55,518 bases of DNA from Amycolatopsis circi (GCF_003385235.1 NZ_PQIA01000053.1:1-55518); one strand, 5' to 3'. Counted from the first letter of the stretch, positions 34,919-43,845 are shown. The notes: a model not told the origin generated them from the sequence alone. Made by a program: numbers and translations.

Positions 34919-36673
34919 TCAGCCCGGATAGAACGGATCCGCGTTCTGCATCGAGTGCGACTGCGGCCGCCACACCTCGCCCAACTCGGTCGCCGTCCAC
35001 AGTCCGCCCGCGTCCGCGACCACGATCGGCTGGCCCGGGGCCGCCGCGACCGCGCGCACCGGTGCGGTGAGGTTCGAACTGTTGTAGGCGTCCATCCGCC
35101 GTCCGTCGACCGACAGGCGCTGCACCGGCTGCGAGGGCGAAGACGTCGCGGCCACAAGAGTGTCCGGCGTAGAACCCCAATCCACGTCCGAGACGTCGAT
35201 CAAGACCCCAGGCTGCAGGACGCGCGGCTCGCGCAAGGTGACCGTGTCGCCGCTGCGCACCACCGACGCCACGACCAGCTGGCCGTTCACCGTCGCGGCC
35301 ACGCGGGCGCCGTCCCGGGAAAGCCGGAGGACACCGATCGGCCCGAGTGCCAGCAGGTCGTTCGCGTTGACGCTCTGGCGCAGCCAGCGGCCGTTCGGGT
35401 CGAGCACCATCCGCGCGATGATCGAATGGTCGACGACCGTCCACACCTCGTTCGACGGGCCGGCTCCGGGCTGGGCGGGCCGCCAGGTCGGGCGGCTCAG
35501 CGAACCGCCGCCGAGGTCGACCGTCGGCAGGTCGCGGCCGAGGTCGCCGATGCGCAGCCGGACCCGGTCGCCGTCCTGCTCGACCACCGCGAGGCGTTTG
35601 CCGTCGATGGACTGGGCCGCGTTCACGACCTGGTAAGCGCCCTCGCCCGCGGCGCCCGCGATCGGCGCGCCGTCGCTGAGCGAGCGGACGCGGCCGCCGA
35701 TCGTCATCAGGCCCCGCAGATCCGGGCTCGCGTTGTACGAGGGCACGTCGCTGCCGCGCCAGTACTCGTGGTCGCGCACGAGCGGCGCGCCGTCGGCCAG
35801 CAGCCGGATCCGGGTGGACGTGACGGTCTGCATCGACAGCACGATCTGCGCGGCGATCAGCGACCGGGTTTCCGGGCTGGTCCCGGCGAGCCCGCTCAAC
35901 GGGACGGTGAGCGAGCCGTCGTCGTTGTTCTTCACGTTGCTTTCGAGCGACACCCCGTCGCCGAACAGGTTCTTCACCGCGCCGGCGAGCCCGGCGGACG
36001 GCCCTTGCAGGATCAGGTCCATGACCCGGCCCGGCATGCCCGACTGCGGTTTCGCCGGGACATAGCGCAGGTCCGGCACGAAGGCCCCGGAATCCGGCGA
36101 GTAGAAACTCACCGCGACCGGGTTGTAGTTGCCGTCGAATTCGTCGTCGGTCACCAGCAGCACCGGCGGGGGCGGGCTGGAGATCCGCCATTGCCCGTCG
36201 GCCTGCTTGTGCACCTGGAAGGTCTGCTCGACCGGACCGCTGCCGGGAATGAACGCGGAGTCCGCGCTGAGCGTGCCCAGCACCGAACCGCGCACCGAAA
36301 CCGTGCGGACGTTCGGATCCGGCGCCGTCGACGACGGAGCGGGCGTGGCGGTCGCGCCGGAAGCCGCGGTGTCGTAGACCGTGCTGAACGTCTTGTCGAT
36401 GATCGTGAACGAGCGGTTCGGCCGCCACGCGCCGCGCTGTTTTTCGTCGAGGAACGCCCGCGAGGCCGCGTTGCCGGACCGCGGATCGGCGTTGGCCTTG
36501 ATGAACAACCGCACGATGTCGAGCGGTTCGGCACCCGCGGGCGGTTCCGGCGCGTCGTTGGCCTGCTGCGGAGCCTTTTCGACGGACACCACGACCGGCA
36601 GCGATTCCTGCGGAACGTTCGCGCAGCTCACGAGCACCAGTGCGCAGGCGAGAAAGAGAAGCGCTCGCCTCAC
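34919..36673 (-). CDS. lpqB: Lipoprotein LpqB (MtrB-associated)
   Basis: 584 residues from a GTG with GGAGGAGGTCGG upstream. Signal peptide II ending LVLVSC. N-terminal part has PLDIVRLFIKANADPRSG and TFQVHKQADGQWRISSPPP; a GerMN-like domain at about 205-330 (LILQGPSAGLAGAVKNLF, then VPLSGLAG); then a beta-propeller with repeats such as GKRLAVVEQDGDRVRLRIG and GVLRLSRDGARVAATVNGQ. LpqB binds the extracellular part of MtrB and tunes MtrA signalling and cell-wall homeostasis. Its GTG overlaps the mtrB stop (GTGA). Confidence 0.95.
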   Translation of the reverse strand: MRRALLFLACALVLVSCANVPQESLPVVVSVEKAPQQANDAPEPPAGAEPLDIVRLFIKANADPRSGNAASRAFLDEKQRGAWRPNRSFTIIDKTFSTVYDTAASGATATPAPSSTAPDPNVRTVSVRGSVLGTLSADSAFIPGSGPVEQTFQVHKQADGQWRISSPPPPVLLVTDDEFDGNYNPVAVSFYSPDSGAFVPDLRYVPAKPQSGMPGRVMDLILQGPSAGLAGAVKNLFGDGVSLESNVKNNDDGSLTVPLSGLAGTSPETRSLIAAQIVLSMQTVTSTRIRLLADGAPLVRDHEYWRGSDVPSYNASPDLRGLMTIGGRVRSLSDGAPIAGAAGEGAYQVVNAAQSIDGKRLAVVEQDGDRVRLRIGDLGRDLPTVDLGGGSLSRPTWRPAQPGAGPSNEVWTVVDHSIIARMVLDPNGRWLRQSVNANDLLALGPIGVLRLSRDGARVAATVNGQLVVASVVRSGDTVTLREPRVLQPGVLIDVSDVDWGSTPDTLVAATSSPSQPVQRLSVDGRRMDAYNSSNLTAPVRAVAAAPGQPIVVADAGGLWTATELGEVWRPQSHSMQNADPFYPG

Positions 36674-38400
36674 TGACCGACCTCCTCCCGGTCCGGGGCC
36701 GGATCGGCGAGGATCGCTTCCGGCGCGGGGTGCAGTTCGGCGACCGACGACGGCGACAGCGTGATCTCCGAAACGGCGTCGGGCGGGGGCAGCACCAGCG
36801 GGCTTTCCGCGATCGGCACGCCCTGGCGGCGCGGCACCTCGAGCCGGAAGCACGCGCCGTGTCCCGGCTCGCCCCACGCATCGAGGACGCCGCCGTGCAG
36901 CCGCGCGTCCTCCTGGCTGATCGCGAGGCCGAGCCCGGTGCCGCCGGTGCGCCGGTTGCGCGACGGGTCGGCGCGCCAGAACCGGTTGAACACCAGCTCG
37001 GCCTCCCCCGCCCGCAGGCCGACGCCGTAGTCCCGGACGGTGATCGCGACCGCGGTCTCGTTCACCGCGACCGTCAGCACCACCGGTTTGCCCTCGCTGT
37101 GGTCGACGGCGTTGGCCAGCAGATTGCGCAGGATCCGTTCGATCCGGCGCGCGTCCACCTCGGCCGCGGTGTCCTCGTCCGGCAGCACCAGTTCGACGAC
37201 GCTGCCCGCGGTTCCGGCGAGCACCCGCACCTGCTCGACCGCGCGGGTCGCGATCGGCCGCACGTCGATGTACTCCGCGGACAGCTCCTCGACGCCCGCG
37301 TCGAGCCTGCTGATCTCCAGCAGGTCGCCGAGCAGCGCCTCGAACCGGTCCAGCTCGTCGACCAGCAGCTCGGTGGAACGGGCGAGGCCGGGCGGGAACT
37401 GTTCGCGGGACGCGTGCAGCACGTCGGCGGCCATCCGCACGGTGGTCAGCGGGGTGCGCAGCTCGTGCGACACGTCGGAGGTGAACCGGCGCTGCAGGCC
37501 GCCGAATTCCTCGAGCTGGCGGATCTGGTTCTGAATGCTGGCCGCCATGCTGTTGTAGGACACCGCGAGCTTGGCGAGGTCGTCCTCGCCCACGACGGCG
37601 AGGCGCTGGTCGAGATCGCCGCCCGCGAACTGCTCGGCCGCCGCGACGGCTTGCCGGACCGGCCGCACCACCTGCCGGACCACCAGGTTCGTGATGCCGG
37701 CGAGCAACAGCAGCAGCACGATTCCGGCCACGAACAAGGTGTTCTGGACCGTCGACACGGTGGTCTGCTCGCTCGTGAGCGGGAACAGCAGGTACAGCTG
37801 CAGCGGACTGGCCCCGGACATCAGCGAGGTCCCGACGATCAGGTACGTGGTCCGCACGCCGTTCTCGTCGACGGTGTGCTCGAGCCGCGCGAGGTGGTCG
37901 GCCTCGACGAACTGGCGCAGCCGCTCCGGCACCGAGTTGAACGGCCCGACGTACACCGGGTCGGCGTCCGATTGGCCGCGCCCGACGCTGGCCAGCACCG
38001 GTTCGAAGGTGCCCGCGGTCGAACCCGCGCGCGAGGAGGACGTGGTCGAGATCTTCTTGAGCGCGTTCTGCAGGCGCGTGTGCAGCGCGTCCGGGGACTC
38101 GCCGCCGATCCCCACTAGCTCGCGCGCGGCGGTGTCGGCGAGCGCCTGGGTCTGCTCGGTCGCGGCGTGGCGCTTGGTGTCCAGCAGCCGTTCGGTGATC
38201 TGGTTCTGCAGGACCATGCCCAGCACGAACACCACGGCCGACGACAGCGCCAGCGTCGAGATCGTGACGCGGAACTGCAGCGAGTGCTTCCACAGCTCGT
38301 TGAACGCCACCGCTCGGCGGCGAGCGAAAACCACGACCCGGCCGGCGAGCCGGGCCGTGGCGCGGGCGGCGGCTCGGAGCCGCCCCGCGAAACCGGTCAT
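36670..38400 (-). CDS. mtrB: Sensor histidine kinase MtrB
   Basis: 576 residues. Two membrane helices (about 47-67, TLALSSAVVFVLGMVL, and about 215-240, FVAGIVLLLLLAGI) flank an extracellular domain; HAMP follows (VRPVRQAVAAAEQFAGGDLDQRL). H-box FTSDVSHELRTPLTTVRM, N-box ERILRNLLANAVDHSEG, G1 DYGVGL, G2 GGTGLGLAIS. The C-terminal 50 residues are Pro-rich and variable. MtrB phosphorylates MtrA to control division, cell-wall hydrolases and osmotic responses. Seven bases separate it from mtrA, and it overlaps lpqB by 4 bp; the three form one operon. Visible binding site is weak, consistent with coupling to mtrA. Confidence 0.97.
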   Translation of the reverse strand: MTGFAGRLRAAARATARLAGRVVVFARRRAVAFNELWKHSLQFRVTISTLALSSAVVFVLGMVLQNQITERLLDTKRHAATEQTQALADTAARELVGIGGESPDALHTRLQNALKKISTTSSSRAGSTAGTFEPVLASVGRGQSDADPVYVGPFNSVPERLRQFVEADHLARLEHTVDENGVRTTYLIVGTSLMSGASPLQLYLLFPLTSEQTTVSTVQNTLFVAGIVLLLLLAGITNLVVRQVVRPVRQAVAAAEQFAGGDLDQRLAVVGEDDLAKLAVSYNSMAASIQNQIRQLEEFGGLQRRFTSDVSHELRTPLTTVRMAADVLHASREQFPPGLARSTELLVDELDRFEALLGDLLEISRLDAGVEELSAEYIDVRPIATRAVEQVRVLAGTAGSVVELVLPDEDTAAEVDARRIERILRNLLANAVDHSEGKPVVLTVAVNETAVAITVRDYGVGLRAGEAELVFNRFWRADPSRNRRTGGTGLGLAISQEDARLHGGVLDAWGEPGHGACFRLEVPRRQGVPIAESPLVLPPPDAVSEITLSPSSVAELHPAPEAILADPAPDREEVGQ

Positions 38401-38407
38401 CGCACGC

Positions 38408-39085
38408 TCACGGCGGGCCGGCCTTGTACCCGACTCCGCGCACCGTCAGCACCACCTCGGGGTGCTCCGGGTCCTTCTCCACCTTCGAGCGCAGGCGCTG
38501 GACGTGCACGTTCACCAGCCGGGTGTCGGCCGCGTGCCGGTAGCCCCACACCTGCTCCAGCAGCACCTCGCGGGTGAACACCTGGCGCGGCTTGCGGGCC
38601 AGCGCCACGAGCAGGTCGAACTCGAGCGGGGTCAGCGGGATCGCCTTGCCCTCCCGGGTGACCTCGTGCCCGGGAACGTCGATCGCGAGGTCGCCGATGG
38701 TGAGCGATTCGGCGGGCTCGGCCTCGGTGCGGCGCATCCGGGCGCGCACGCGGGCGACGAGTTCCTTCGGCTTGAACGGCTTGACCACGTAGTCGTCGGC
38801 GCCGGATTCGAGCCCGAGCACGATGTCCACGGTGTCGCTCTTGGCGGTGAGCATGACGATCGGCACGCCGGACTCGGCGCGGATCGCCTTGCACACGTCG
38901 ATGCCGTTCATGCCGGGCAGCATGAGGTCGAGCAGGACCAGGTCCGGTTTCAGCTCCCGCAGCGCGGGAAGCGCCCGCGAACCGTCCGCGACCACCGCGG
39001 TGTCGAACCCTTCGCCGCGGAGCACGATGGTGAGCATCTCCGCGAGCGCCGGGTCGTCGTCGACCACCAAGACACGTGCCTTCAT
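38408..39085 (-). CDS. mtrA: Response regulator MtrA
   Basis: 225 residues. Receiver: ARVLVVDDDPALAEMLTIVL, phospho-Asp in DLVLLDLMLPGMNGIDVC, IVMLTAKSDTVD, YVVKPFKPKELVARV. OmpR/PhoB winged helix: LTPLEFDLLVALARKPRQVFTRE and GYRHAADTRLVNVHVQRLRSKVE, ending in KAGPP as in mycobacteria. Annotated from ATG 39085; a GTG at 39091 is in frame. The only good Shine-Dalgarno (GGGAGG) is spaced for an out-of-frame ATG at 39093, which encodes M-W-S and stops across the mtrA ATG. In mycobacteria tmk is the upstream neighbour; here about 6.6 kb of other genes intervene. Confidence 0.97.
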   Translation of the reverse strand: MKARVLVVDDDPALAEMLTIVLRGEGFDTAVVADGSRALPALRELKPDLVLLDLMLPGMNGIDVCKAIRAESGVPIVMLTAKSDTVDIVLGLESGADDYVVKPFKPKELVARVRARMRRTEAEPAESLTIGDLAIDVPGHEVTREGKAIPLTPLEFDLLVALARKPRQVFTREVLLEQVWGYRHAADTRLVNVHVQRLRSKVEKDPEHPEVVLTVRGVGYKAGPP

Positions 39086-39522
39086 GACCACATGTTCGCA
39101 CTACCTCCCGCACCGGCGCGCACGACCCGCGCGTTTGACCACCGGAAAGATCAAGATCACCGGCCCAATGCCAGGGACTCAGGCCGTGCGGCCTCGGCGT
39201 GCCGATCGTCTGCAAAAGACTCAAAGCTCGCCGAAATGCCCGATCCATGCCCTCGCGGCCGCTTGCTCGCGTCCGTGAGGGGAACCCTGAGGGAATCAGA
39301 GTCCCCCAGGGTTCCCCTCACGGACAGCGCACCCCGCACCCGCCCTCGCCAACCCTCGCGACCAGGACAGACACCCCTCAGGCCGCACCCACAGCGCCTC
39401 CTCAAGTCCCTGGCATCGGATCACCGGCCCGGTGGGGCCGTCCGGACCCGTCGGTCGTCCAGCCGGGAACGGATTCGCCCGCTCAGCCGAACAGATCGCA
39501 GCCGAACGGTTACTGTTGCGCT
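39086..39522. other. mtrA upstream region with nested repeats
   Basis: 437 bp, no gene. It holds palindrome B2 (39271-39325). Around B2 are a 12-bp inverted repeat, ATGCCAGGGACT (39168-39179) and AGTCCCTGGCAT (39405-39416), and a 12-bp direct repeat, GATCACCGGCCC (39155-39166 and 39419-39430). The mtrA promoter should lie in the first 100-150 bp, but I cannot place it. Confidence 0.7.
39271..39325. repeat. Palindromic element, family B, copy B2
   Basis: 55 bp: 27-nt arms around one central A, two mismatches. Shares outer and inner arm sequence with B1; the middle (GAACCCTGA against GCTCCTTCC) differs, with largely matching changes in the other arm. Confidence 0.9.
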
Positions 39523-40308
39523 ATGCGGAACCAGGACTCGGGAAACGCAACGGGAAGCGCGGTGCAGTCCGTCGACCGGGCGATCACGGTTCTGGAACTG
39601 CTGGCCTCGGGCGGCGAAGCCGGCATCACCGAGATCGCCGGCGCACTAGGGGTGCACAAGTCCACCGCTTCCCGGCTGCTGAGCGTGCTGGAGGCGCACG
39701 GGCTGGTCGAGCAGCTGGGCGAACGCGGCAAGTACGCGATCGGATTCGGCGTGGTCCGGCTGGCGGGCGCCGCGACCGGCCGGATGGACCTGGCGAAGCT
39801 CGGCAGGCAGACCTGCCAGTCGCTCGCCGAGGAGCTGGGCGAGACGGTCAACATCGCGATCGCGGACGACGGCGTCGCGATCAACATCAGCCAGGCCCGA
39901 GGGTCGGCGGCGATCACCACACAGAACTGGACCGGGCAGCGCACGCCGCTGCACGCCACTTCCAGCGGCAAGGTGCTGCTCGCCGCGATGGACGACGACG
40001 TGCGCAAGCGGATGCTCGCGCACGACCTGGAGCAGTACACGCCGCGCACCACGGTCGACCGGGACGAGCTGGCGGCCGAACTGGAGCGCGTCGCAGAGGA
40101 CGGTTACGCGGCTTCTTTCGAGGAGCTGGAGCTGGGCATGCACGCGGTCGCGGTGCCGGTGCGCGGTCCCGGCGGCGAAGTCGTGGCGGCGATGAGCGCG
40201 TCCGGTCCGTCCTACCGGCTGTCCAAGCAGCGGATCCGGCAGATCGTCGCGCCGATGGCCGAGGCGGCACGGGAGCTTTCCGCTCAGCTTGGCTACTTTT
40301 CCGCGTGA
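39523..40308 (+). CDS. IclR-family transcriptional regulator
   Basis: 261 residues. N-terminal winged helix with SAVQSVDRAITVLELLASG and GITEIAGALGVHKSTASRLLSVLEAHGLVEQ (in parts). C-terminal effector domain: VNIAIADDGVAINISQARG, RTPLHATSSGKVLLAAM, GYAASFEELELGMHAVAVPVRG, SGPSYRLSKQRI. No Shine-Dalgarno; TTACTGTT at about 39510 just before the ATG suggests a leaderless transcript. It is followed by the dimethylglycine-oxidase-like gene, and IclR proteins typically control adjacent catabolic genes, so that operon is the likely target. A possible operator overlaps the oxidase promoter at 40353. Confidence 0.9.
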   Translation: MRNQDSGNATGSAVQSVDRAITVLELLASGGEAGITEIAGALGVHKSTASRLLSVLEAHGLVEQLGERGKYAIGFGVVRLAGAATGRMDLAKLGRQTCQSLAEELGETVNIAIADDGVAINISQARGSAAITTQNWTGQRTPLHATSSGKVLLAAMDDDVRKRMLAHDLEQYTPRTTVDRDELAAELERVAEDGYAASFEELELGMHAVAVPVRGPGGEVVAAMSASGPSYRLSKQRIRQIVAPMAEAARELSAQLGYFSA

Positions 40309-40330
40309 CTCCCCGGCCGCGGCGGCTCTC

Positions 40331-40368
40331 TTGACAGCGTGCCCGCGATCCCGCAATTTGTGAGTTGC
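40331..40368 (+). promoter_or_regulatory. Candidate promoter and operator of the oxidase operon
   Basis: TTGACA at 40331-40336, 17 bases, then CAATTT at 40354-40359 as a weak -10. The inverted repeat GCAATTTGTGAGTTGC (40353-40368) covers the -10, a sensible place for IclR-type control. Confidence 0.45.
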
Positions 40369-40489
40369 AGCAGACGGAACATCGATCTCCATCCGCAACG
40401 CCTCCGTTCCCCGGCGGGGCGTTCCGGCATGCCTGTCTCGTCCCGAGCCGGGCCGTCCGCGACGGCCGGCAGGCAGGAGGTACCTCGCG

Positions 40490-42727
40490 ATGGCGGTGCG
40501 ACCGCGGGTGGTTGTGCTCGGCGCCGGGCTCCTCGGCTGCGCGGTCGCCGACGAGCTGACCGAACGAGGCTGGACGGAGGTCACCGTCCTCGAACCGGAA
40601 CCGGCGATCGCCTCGGCCGGGCCGGGGCTGCTGTTCCGCACGCACGCCGACCGCACGGCGTCCGAGTTCGCGAAGTACACCGCGGAGAAGTACAGCGGGC
40701 TGACCGTCGACGGCGGCTGGTGTTTCCAGCCGGTCGGCAGCCTGGAACTCGCGACCGCGCCGGAACAGCTTTCCCGGCTGCGGCAACGGCTTGGCTGGGC
40801 GACGTCGTCCGGCGTGCGCGGCTATCTGCGCGAACCGGGCGAATGCGCTCAGCTGCACCCGCTGCTCGACCCCGCGAAGGTGGTCGGCGGCCTGCATCTC
40901 CCCGGCGACGGGCTCGTCAAACCGATCCGCGCGGCGCTCGCCCAGGCCCGTCGCGCGAAGGACCGGGGCGCGAGATTCCTTACTGGGCAAGAGATTGTCG
41001 AGATCGTGCGCACGGCGGGCCGGGTGACCGCGGTGGCGACCGCGACCGACCGGTTCCGCGCCGACGTGGTCATCTCGTGCGCCGGAGTGCGCGGGCCGCA
41101 ATTCGGGCGACTGGTCGATCTCGCGGTGCCGGTGGTGCCGATCGCCGTCGATCACGCGCGGACGACGCCGTTGGCGCAGCTCGCCGGGGACAACGACCAC
41201 TTCACCGAGGCGGACAAACCGATCCTGCGCGGTGCCGGGCTGTCGCTGCGCGAGCACGTCGACCGGCTGGGCATCAGCGCGCTGGGCCCGGTCGAGACTG
41301 ACGCCGAGTTCGCGCCGGCGGGCTTCGAAGAGTCGTGGACGGCCGCGCTCGGGCTGGTGCCCGCGCTGGCCGACGCGAAGGTCGAGGAGGGTGTCCGGCA
41401 GCTGGTCCCTGGCACGCCGGACGGGTTGCCGTTGCTGGGCGAGCATCCGGATCTCGACGGGTACTGGGTCGCCGAAGCGGTGGACTGTGCGTGGTCCGCC
41501 GGAGTCGCGCGGGAGTTGACGCGCTGGCTCATCGAAGGGCAAGCGCACCTCGACCTGCACTCCGTCGACCTCGCCCGGTTCGATCGGCTGCAACTCGCGC
41601 CCGGCCGGGTGCGCGAACGGAGTTTGGCAGCGGCGGGCCATCAACGGCCAGCGACGGAACTGCTGCGGACCTCGCCCTGTTACGAGCGCGAAGTCGCGCT
41701 GGGTGCGGAGTTTCGCGAGGAAGACGGCTGGGCGCGGCCGCAGCGGTACTCCTCCGGTGGACGCGCGGAAGCAGTCGCGGCGCGGAGCCGGGTGGCGTTG
41801 TTCGATCTGACCCCGCGGCGACGGCTGGAGATCACCGGCCGCGGCGCGCTGCCGTTCCTGCAGACGATGACCACTAACCAGCTCGACCGGCCGCCCGGCT
41901 CGGTCACCAGCGCGTTGCTGCTCGGCGAAGATGGCGGGATTCGCAGCGATCTGACCGTTGCGCGGCTCGGCGTGGAGGAGTTTCACGTCGCGGCGCACCA
42001 CCATCGGGATGTCGCGTGGCTGCGCCGTCATCTGCCCGGCGACGGCTCGGTCCAGCTGCGCGAAACGACCAGTGGCACTTGCTGTCTCGGCTTGTGGGGA
42101 CCGCTCGCCGAGCGAATGCTGCCGGAACTGTCCACATCGGACTCCCGGGTCTGGCGGACGTACGTCGGCGACATGCCGGTGACCGTGCTGCGCGTGTCGG
42201 AGGTGGGCGAACCCGGCTGGGAGCTGCACACCGGCGCGGATCTCGGCCGGTCGTTGTGGGACACGCTCTGGTCGGCCGGGCAGCCGCACGGGATCGTCGC
42301 GGCCGGCGAGGACGCGCTGCGCAGCCTCCGAATGGAGGAAGGGCACCGAAGATGCGGCGTCGACGTGACCACCGAGCATGACCCGTACGAAGCCGGGCTC
42401 GGATTCGCGGTGCGGATGGACAAGGGTTACTTCCTCGGCCGGGACACGCTTCTCCACCGTTCTCCGTCGACGGCTCGTCGGAAACTGGCGTGCTTGACCA
42501 TCGACAACGGGCATTCCGTCATGCAGGGTCGCGAGCCGGTGTACGTCGACGGCCGCCCGGCGGGGTATGTCACGAGCGGCGCGTACGGCTACACCATCGA
42601 CAAAAACTTGGCCTACGCCTGGCTTCCCGTCGAGGACGCCCGCCCGCGGACGCCGGTGGAAATCGAACACTTCGGGGAACGGTTCGCAGCGAAGGTGGCC
42701 GCAGAGCCGTTAAGGAGCAGCGAATGA
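40490..42727 (+). CDS. Dimethylglycine-oxidase-like FAD/folate enzyme
   Basis: 745 residues; GGAGGTACCTCGCG precedes the ATG. N-terminal amine-oxidase domain: VVVLGAGLLGCAVADELTERG, GGLHLPGDGLVKP, VPGTPDGLPLLGEHPDLDGYWVAEA (in parts). C-terminal GcvT-like folate domain: TSGTCCLGLWGPLAERM, EVGEPGWELHTG, TTEHDPYEAGLGFAVRMDKGYFLGRD (in parts), AYGYTIDKNLAYAWLP. Order and motifs follow Arthrobacter dimethylglycine oxidase, which demethylates dimethylglycine and transfers the carbon to tetrahydrofolate. It is about 85 residues shorter. The His that holds FAD covalently in that family (SHAPG) is Ala43 here (SAGPG), so FAD may be non-covalent. Overlaps the next gene by 4 bp. Confidence 0.85.
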   Translation: MAVRPRVVVLGAGLLGCAVADELTERGWTEVTVLEPEPAIASAGPGLLFRTHADRTASEFAKYTAEKYSGLTVDGGWCFQPVGSLELATAPEQLSRLRQRLGWATSSGVRGYLREPGECAQLHPLLDPAKVVGGLHLPGDGLVKPIRAALAQARRAKDRGARFLTGQEIVEIVRTAGRVTAVATATDRFRADVVISCAGVRGPQFGRLVDLAVPVVPIAVDHARTTPLAQLAGDNDHFTEADKPILRGAGLSLREHVDRLGISALGPVETDAEFAPAGFEESWTAALGLVPALADAKVEEGVRQLVPGTPDGLPLLGEHPDLDGYWVAEAVDCAWSAGVARELTRWLIEGQAHLDLHSVDLARFDRLQLAPGRVRERSLAAAGHQRPATELLRTSPCYEREVALGAEFREEDGWARPQRYSSGGRAEAVAARSRVALFDLTPRRRLEITGRGALPFLQTMTTNQLDRPPGSVTSALLLGEDGGIRSDLTVARLGVEEFHVAAHHHRDVAWLRRHLPGDGSVQLRETTSGTCCLGLWGPLAERMLPELSTSDSRVWRTYVGDMPVTVLRVSEVGEPGWELHTGADLGRSLWDTLWSAGQPHGIVAAGEDALRSLRMEEGHRRCGVDVTTEHDPYEAGLGFAVRMDKGYFLGRDTLLHRSPSTARRKLACLTIDNGHSVMQGREPVYVDGRPAGYVTSGAYGYTIDKNLAYAWLPVEDARPRTPVEIEHFGERFAAKVAAEPLRSSE

Positions 42728-43845
42728 CGCATTACGACGTGATCGTGCTCGGTCTTGGCGGAATGGGCAGCGCGGCTGCCTACCGGCTGGCGCAACGGGG
42801 CCAGAAGGTGCTCGGTATCGACCAGTTCGCGCCGGTGCACAACCTCGGTTCGAGCCACGGCGGTTCACGGATCACGCGGCAGGCGTACCTCGAAGGTCCG
42901 GATTACGTCCCGCTGCTGCTGCGCGCACACGAAATGTGGGACGAACTCGAACGCGACTCCGGACGGTCGCTGTTCACCCGCTGCGGCGCGGTGATGGGCG
43001 GACCGCCGGAGTCGCGCACGATCACGGGCAGCACGCTTTCCGCGGAGAAGTTCGATATCCCGCACGAAATCCTGGACACGACGGAGATCCGGCACCGGTT
43101 CCCCACCATCACCCCGGCCGAGGACGAGGTGGCGCTGTGGGAACCCGGCGCCGGATTCGTGTCGCCGGAAGGAAGCGTTGCCGCGCACCTTCAACTCGCC
43201 GCGCGCCACGGTGCCGAATTGCACCACGAGGAGCAGGTTTTCACCTGGACCACCACGGAAACCGGGGTGCGCGTCGGCACCGCTTCGAGCTACTACACGG
43301 CCGAGCGGCTCGTGCTGTGCCCCGGCGCGTGGGCACCGGTGCTGCTCGGGGACCTAGGCGTCGACTTCGAGGTGCGTCGCCAGGTCCAATACTGGTTCGA
43401 GCCGACTGACGTGCAGCCGTTCGTCGACCATCCCGTGTACATCTGGGAAACCGCGGAAGGCGGCCAGTTCTACGGATTTCCCGCGCACACCGCGCAAGGC
43501 GTCAAAGTCGCCGTGCACCTTGGCGGCGAGCCCTGCACCGCCGACACGATCGACCGGCGGATCCGCGACGACGAGGTGCGCGCGGTCGCGGCCGTCGTCG
43601 GTTCCCGGATTCCGACGCTCCCGGCGACCTTCCGCCGCGCGGCGACCTGCCTCTACACCAACACGCCGGACGAGCATTTCGTGATCGCCCCGCACCCGAA
43701 GCATCCGCGTGTGGTCGTGGCGTGCGGGTTTTCCGGGCACGGGTTTAAGTTCGTGCCGGTGGTCGGGGAGATTCTCGCTGACCTGGTGGTGGACGGGGAG
43801 ACTCGGCATCCGATCTCGCTGTTCGATCCGGCGAGGTTCTCGTGA
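42724..43845 (+). CDS. Monomeric sarcosine oxidase / N-methyltryptophan oxidase-like
   Basis: 373 residues, AAGGAGCAGCG before the ATG, which overlaps the previous stop (ATGA). Motifs: YDVIVLGLGGMGSAAAYRLAQRG, NLGSSHGGSRITRQAYLEG, and the covalent-FAD Cys309 in TCLYTNTPDEHFVIAPHP; closing ACGFSGHGFKFVPVVGE. The family oxidises N-methyl amino acids such as sarcosine to glycine, formaldehyde and H2O2. Coupled to a dimethylglycine-oxidase homologue, the pair could run dimethylglycine to sarcosine to glycine; other N-methylated substrates are possible. The last Ser codon and the stop (TCG TGA) lie inside palindrome A4. Confidence 0.9.
   Translation: MTHYDVIVLGLGGMGSAAAYRLAQRGQKVLGIDQFAPVHNLGSSHGGSRITRQAYLEGPDYVPLLLRAHEMWDELERDSGRSLFTRCGAVMGGPPESRTITGSTLSAEKFDIPHEILDTTEIRHRFPTITPAEDEVALWEPGAGFVSPEGSVAAHLQLAARHGAELHHEEQVFTWTTTETGVRVGTASSYYTAERLVLCPGAWAPVLLGDLGVDFEVRRQVQYWFEPTDVQPFVDHPVYIWETAEGGQFYGFPAHTAQGVKVAVHLGGEPCTADTIDRRIRDDEVRAVAAVVGSRIPTLPATFRRAATCLYTNTPDEHFVIAPHPKHPRVVVACGFSGHGFKFVPVVGEILADLVVDGETRHPISLFDPARFS

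Noticed and set aside
34919..38293. A 1124-codon open frame that joins lpqB with sequence antisense-free but out of frame over mtrB
   Set aside because: The first half lies over mtrB in another frame and is an Arg/Gly/Ala-rich shadow. The real lpqB begins at the GTG at 36673 with signal peptide and binding site.
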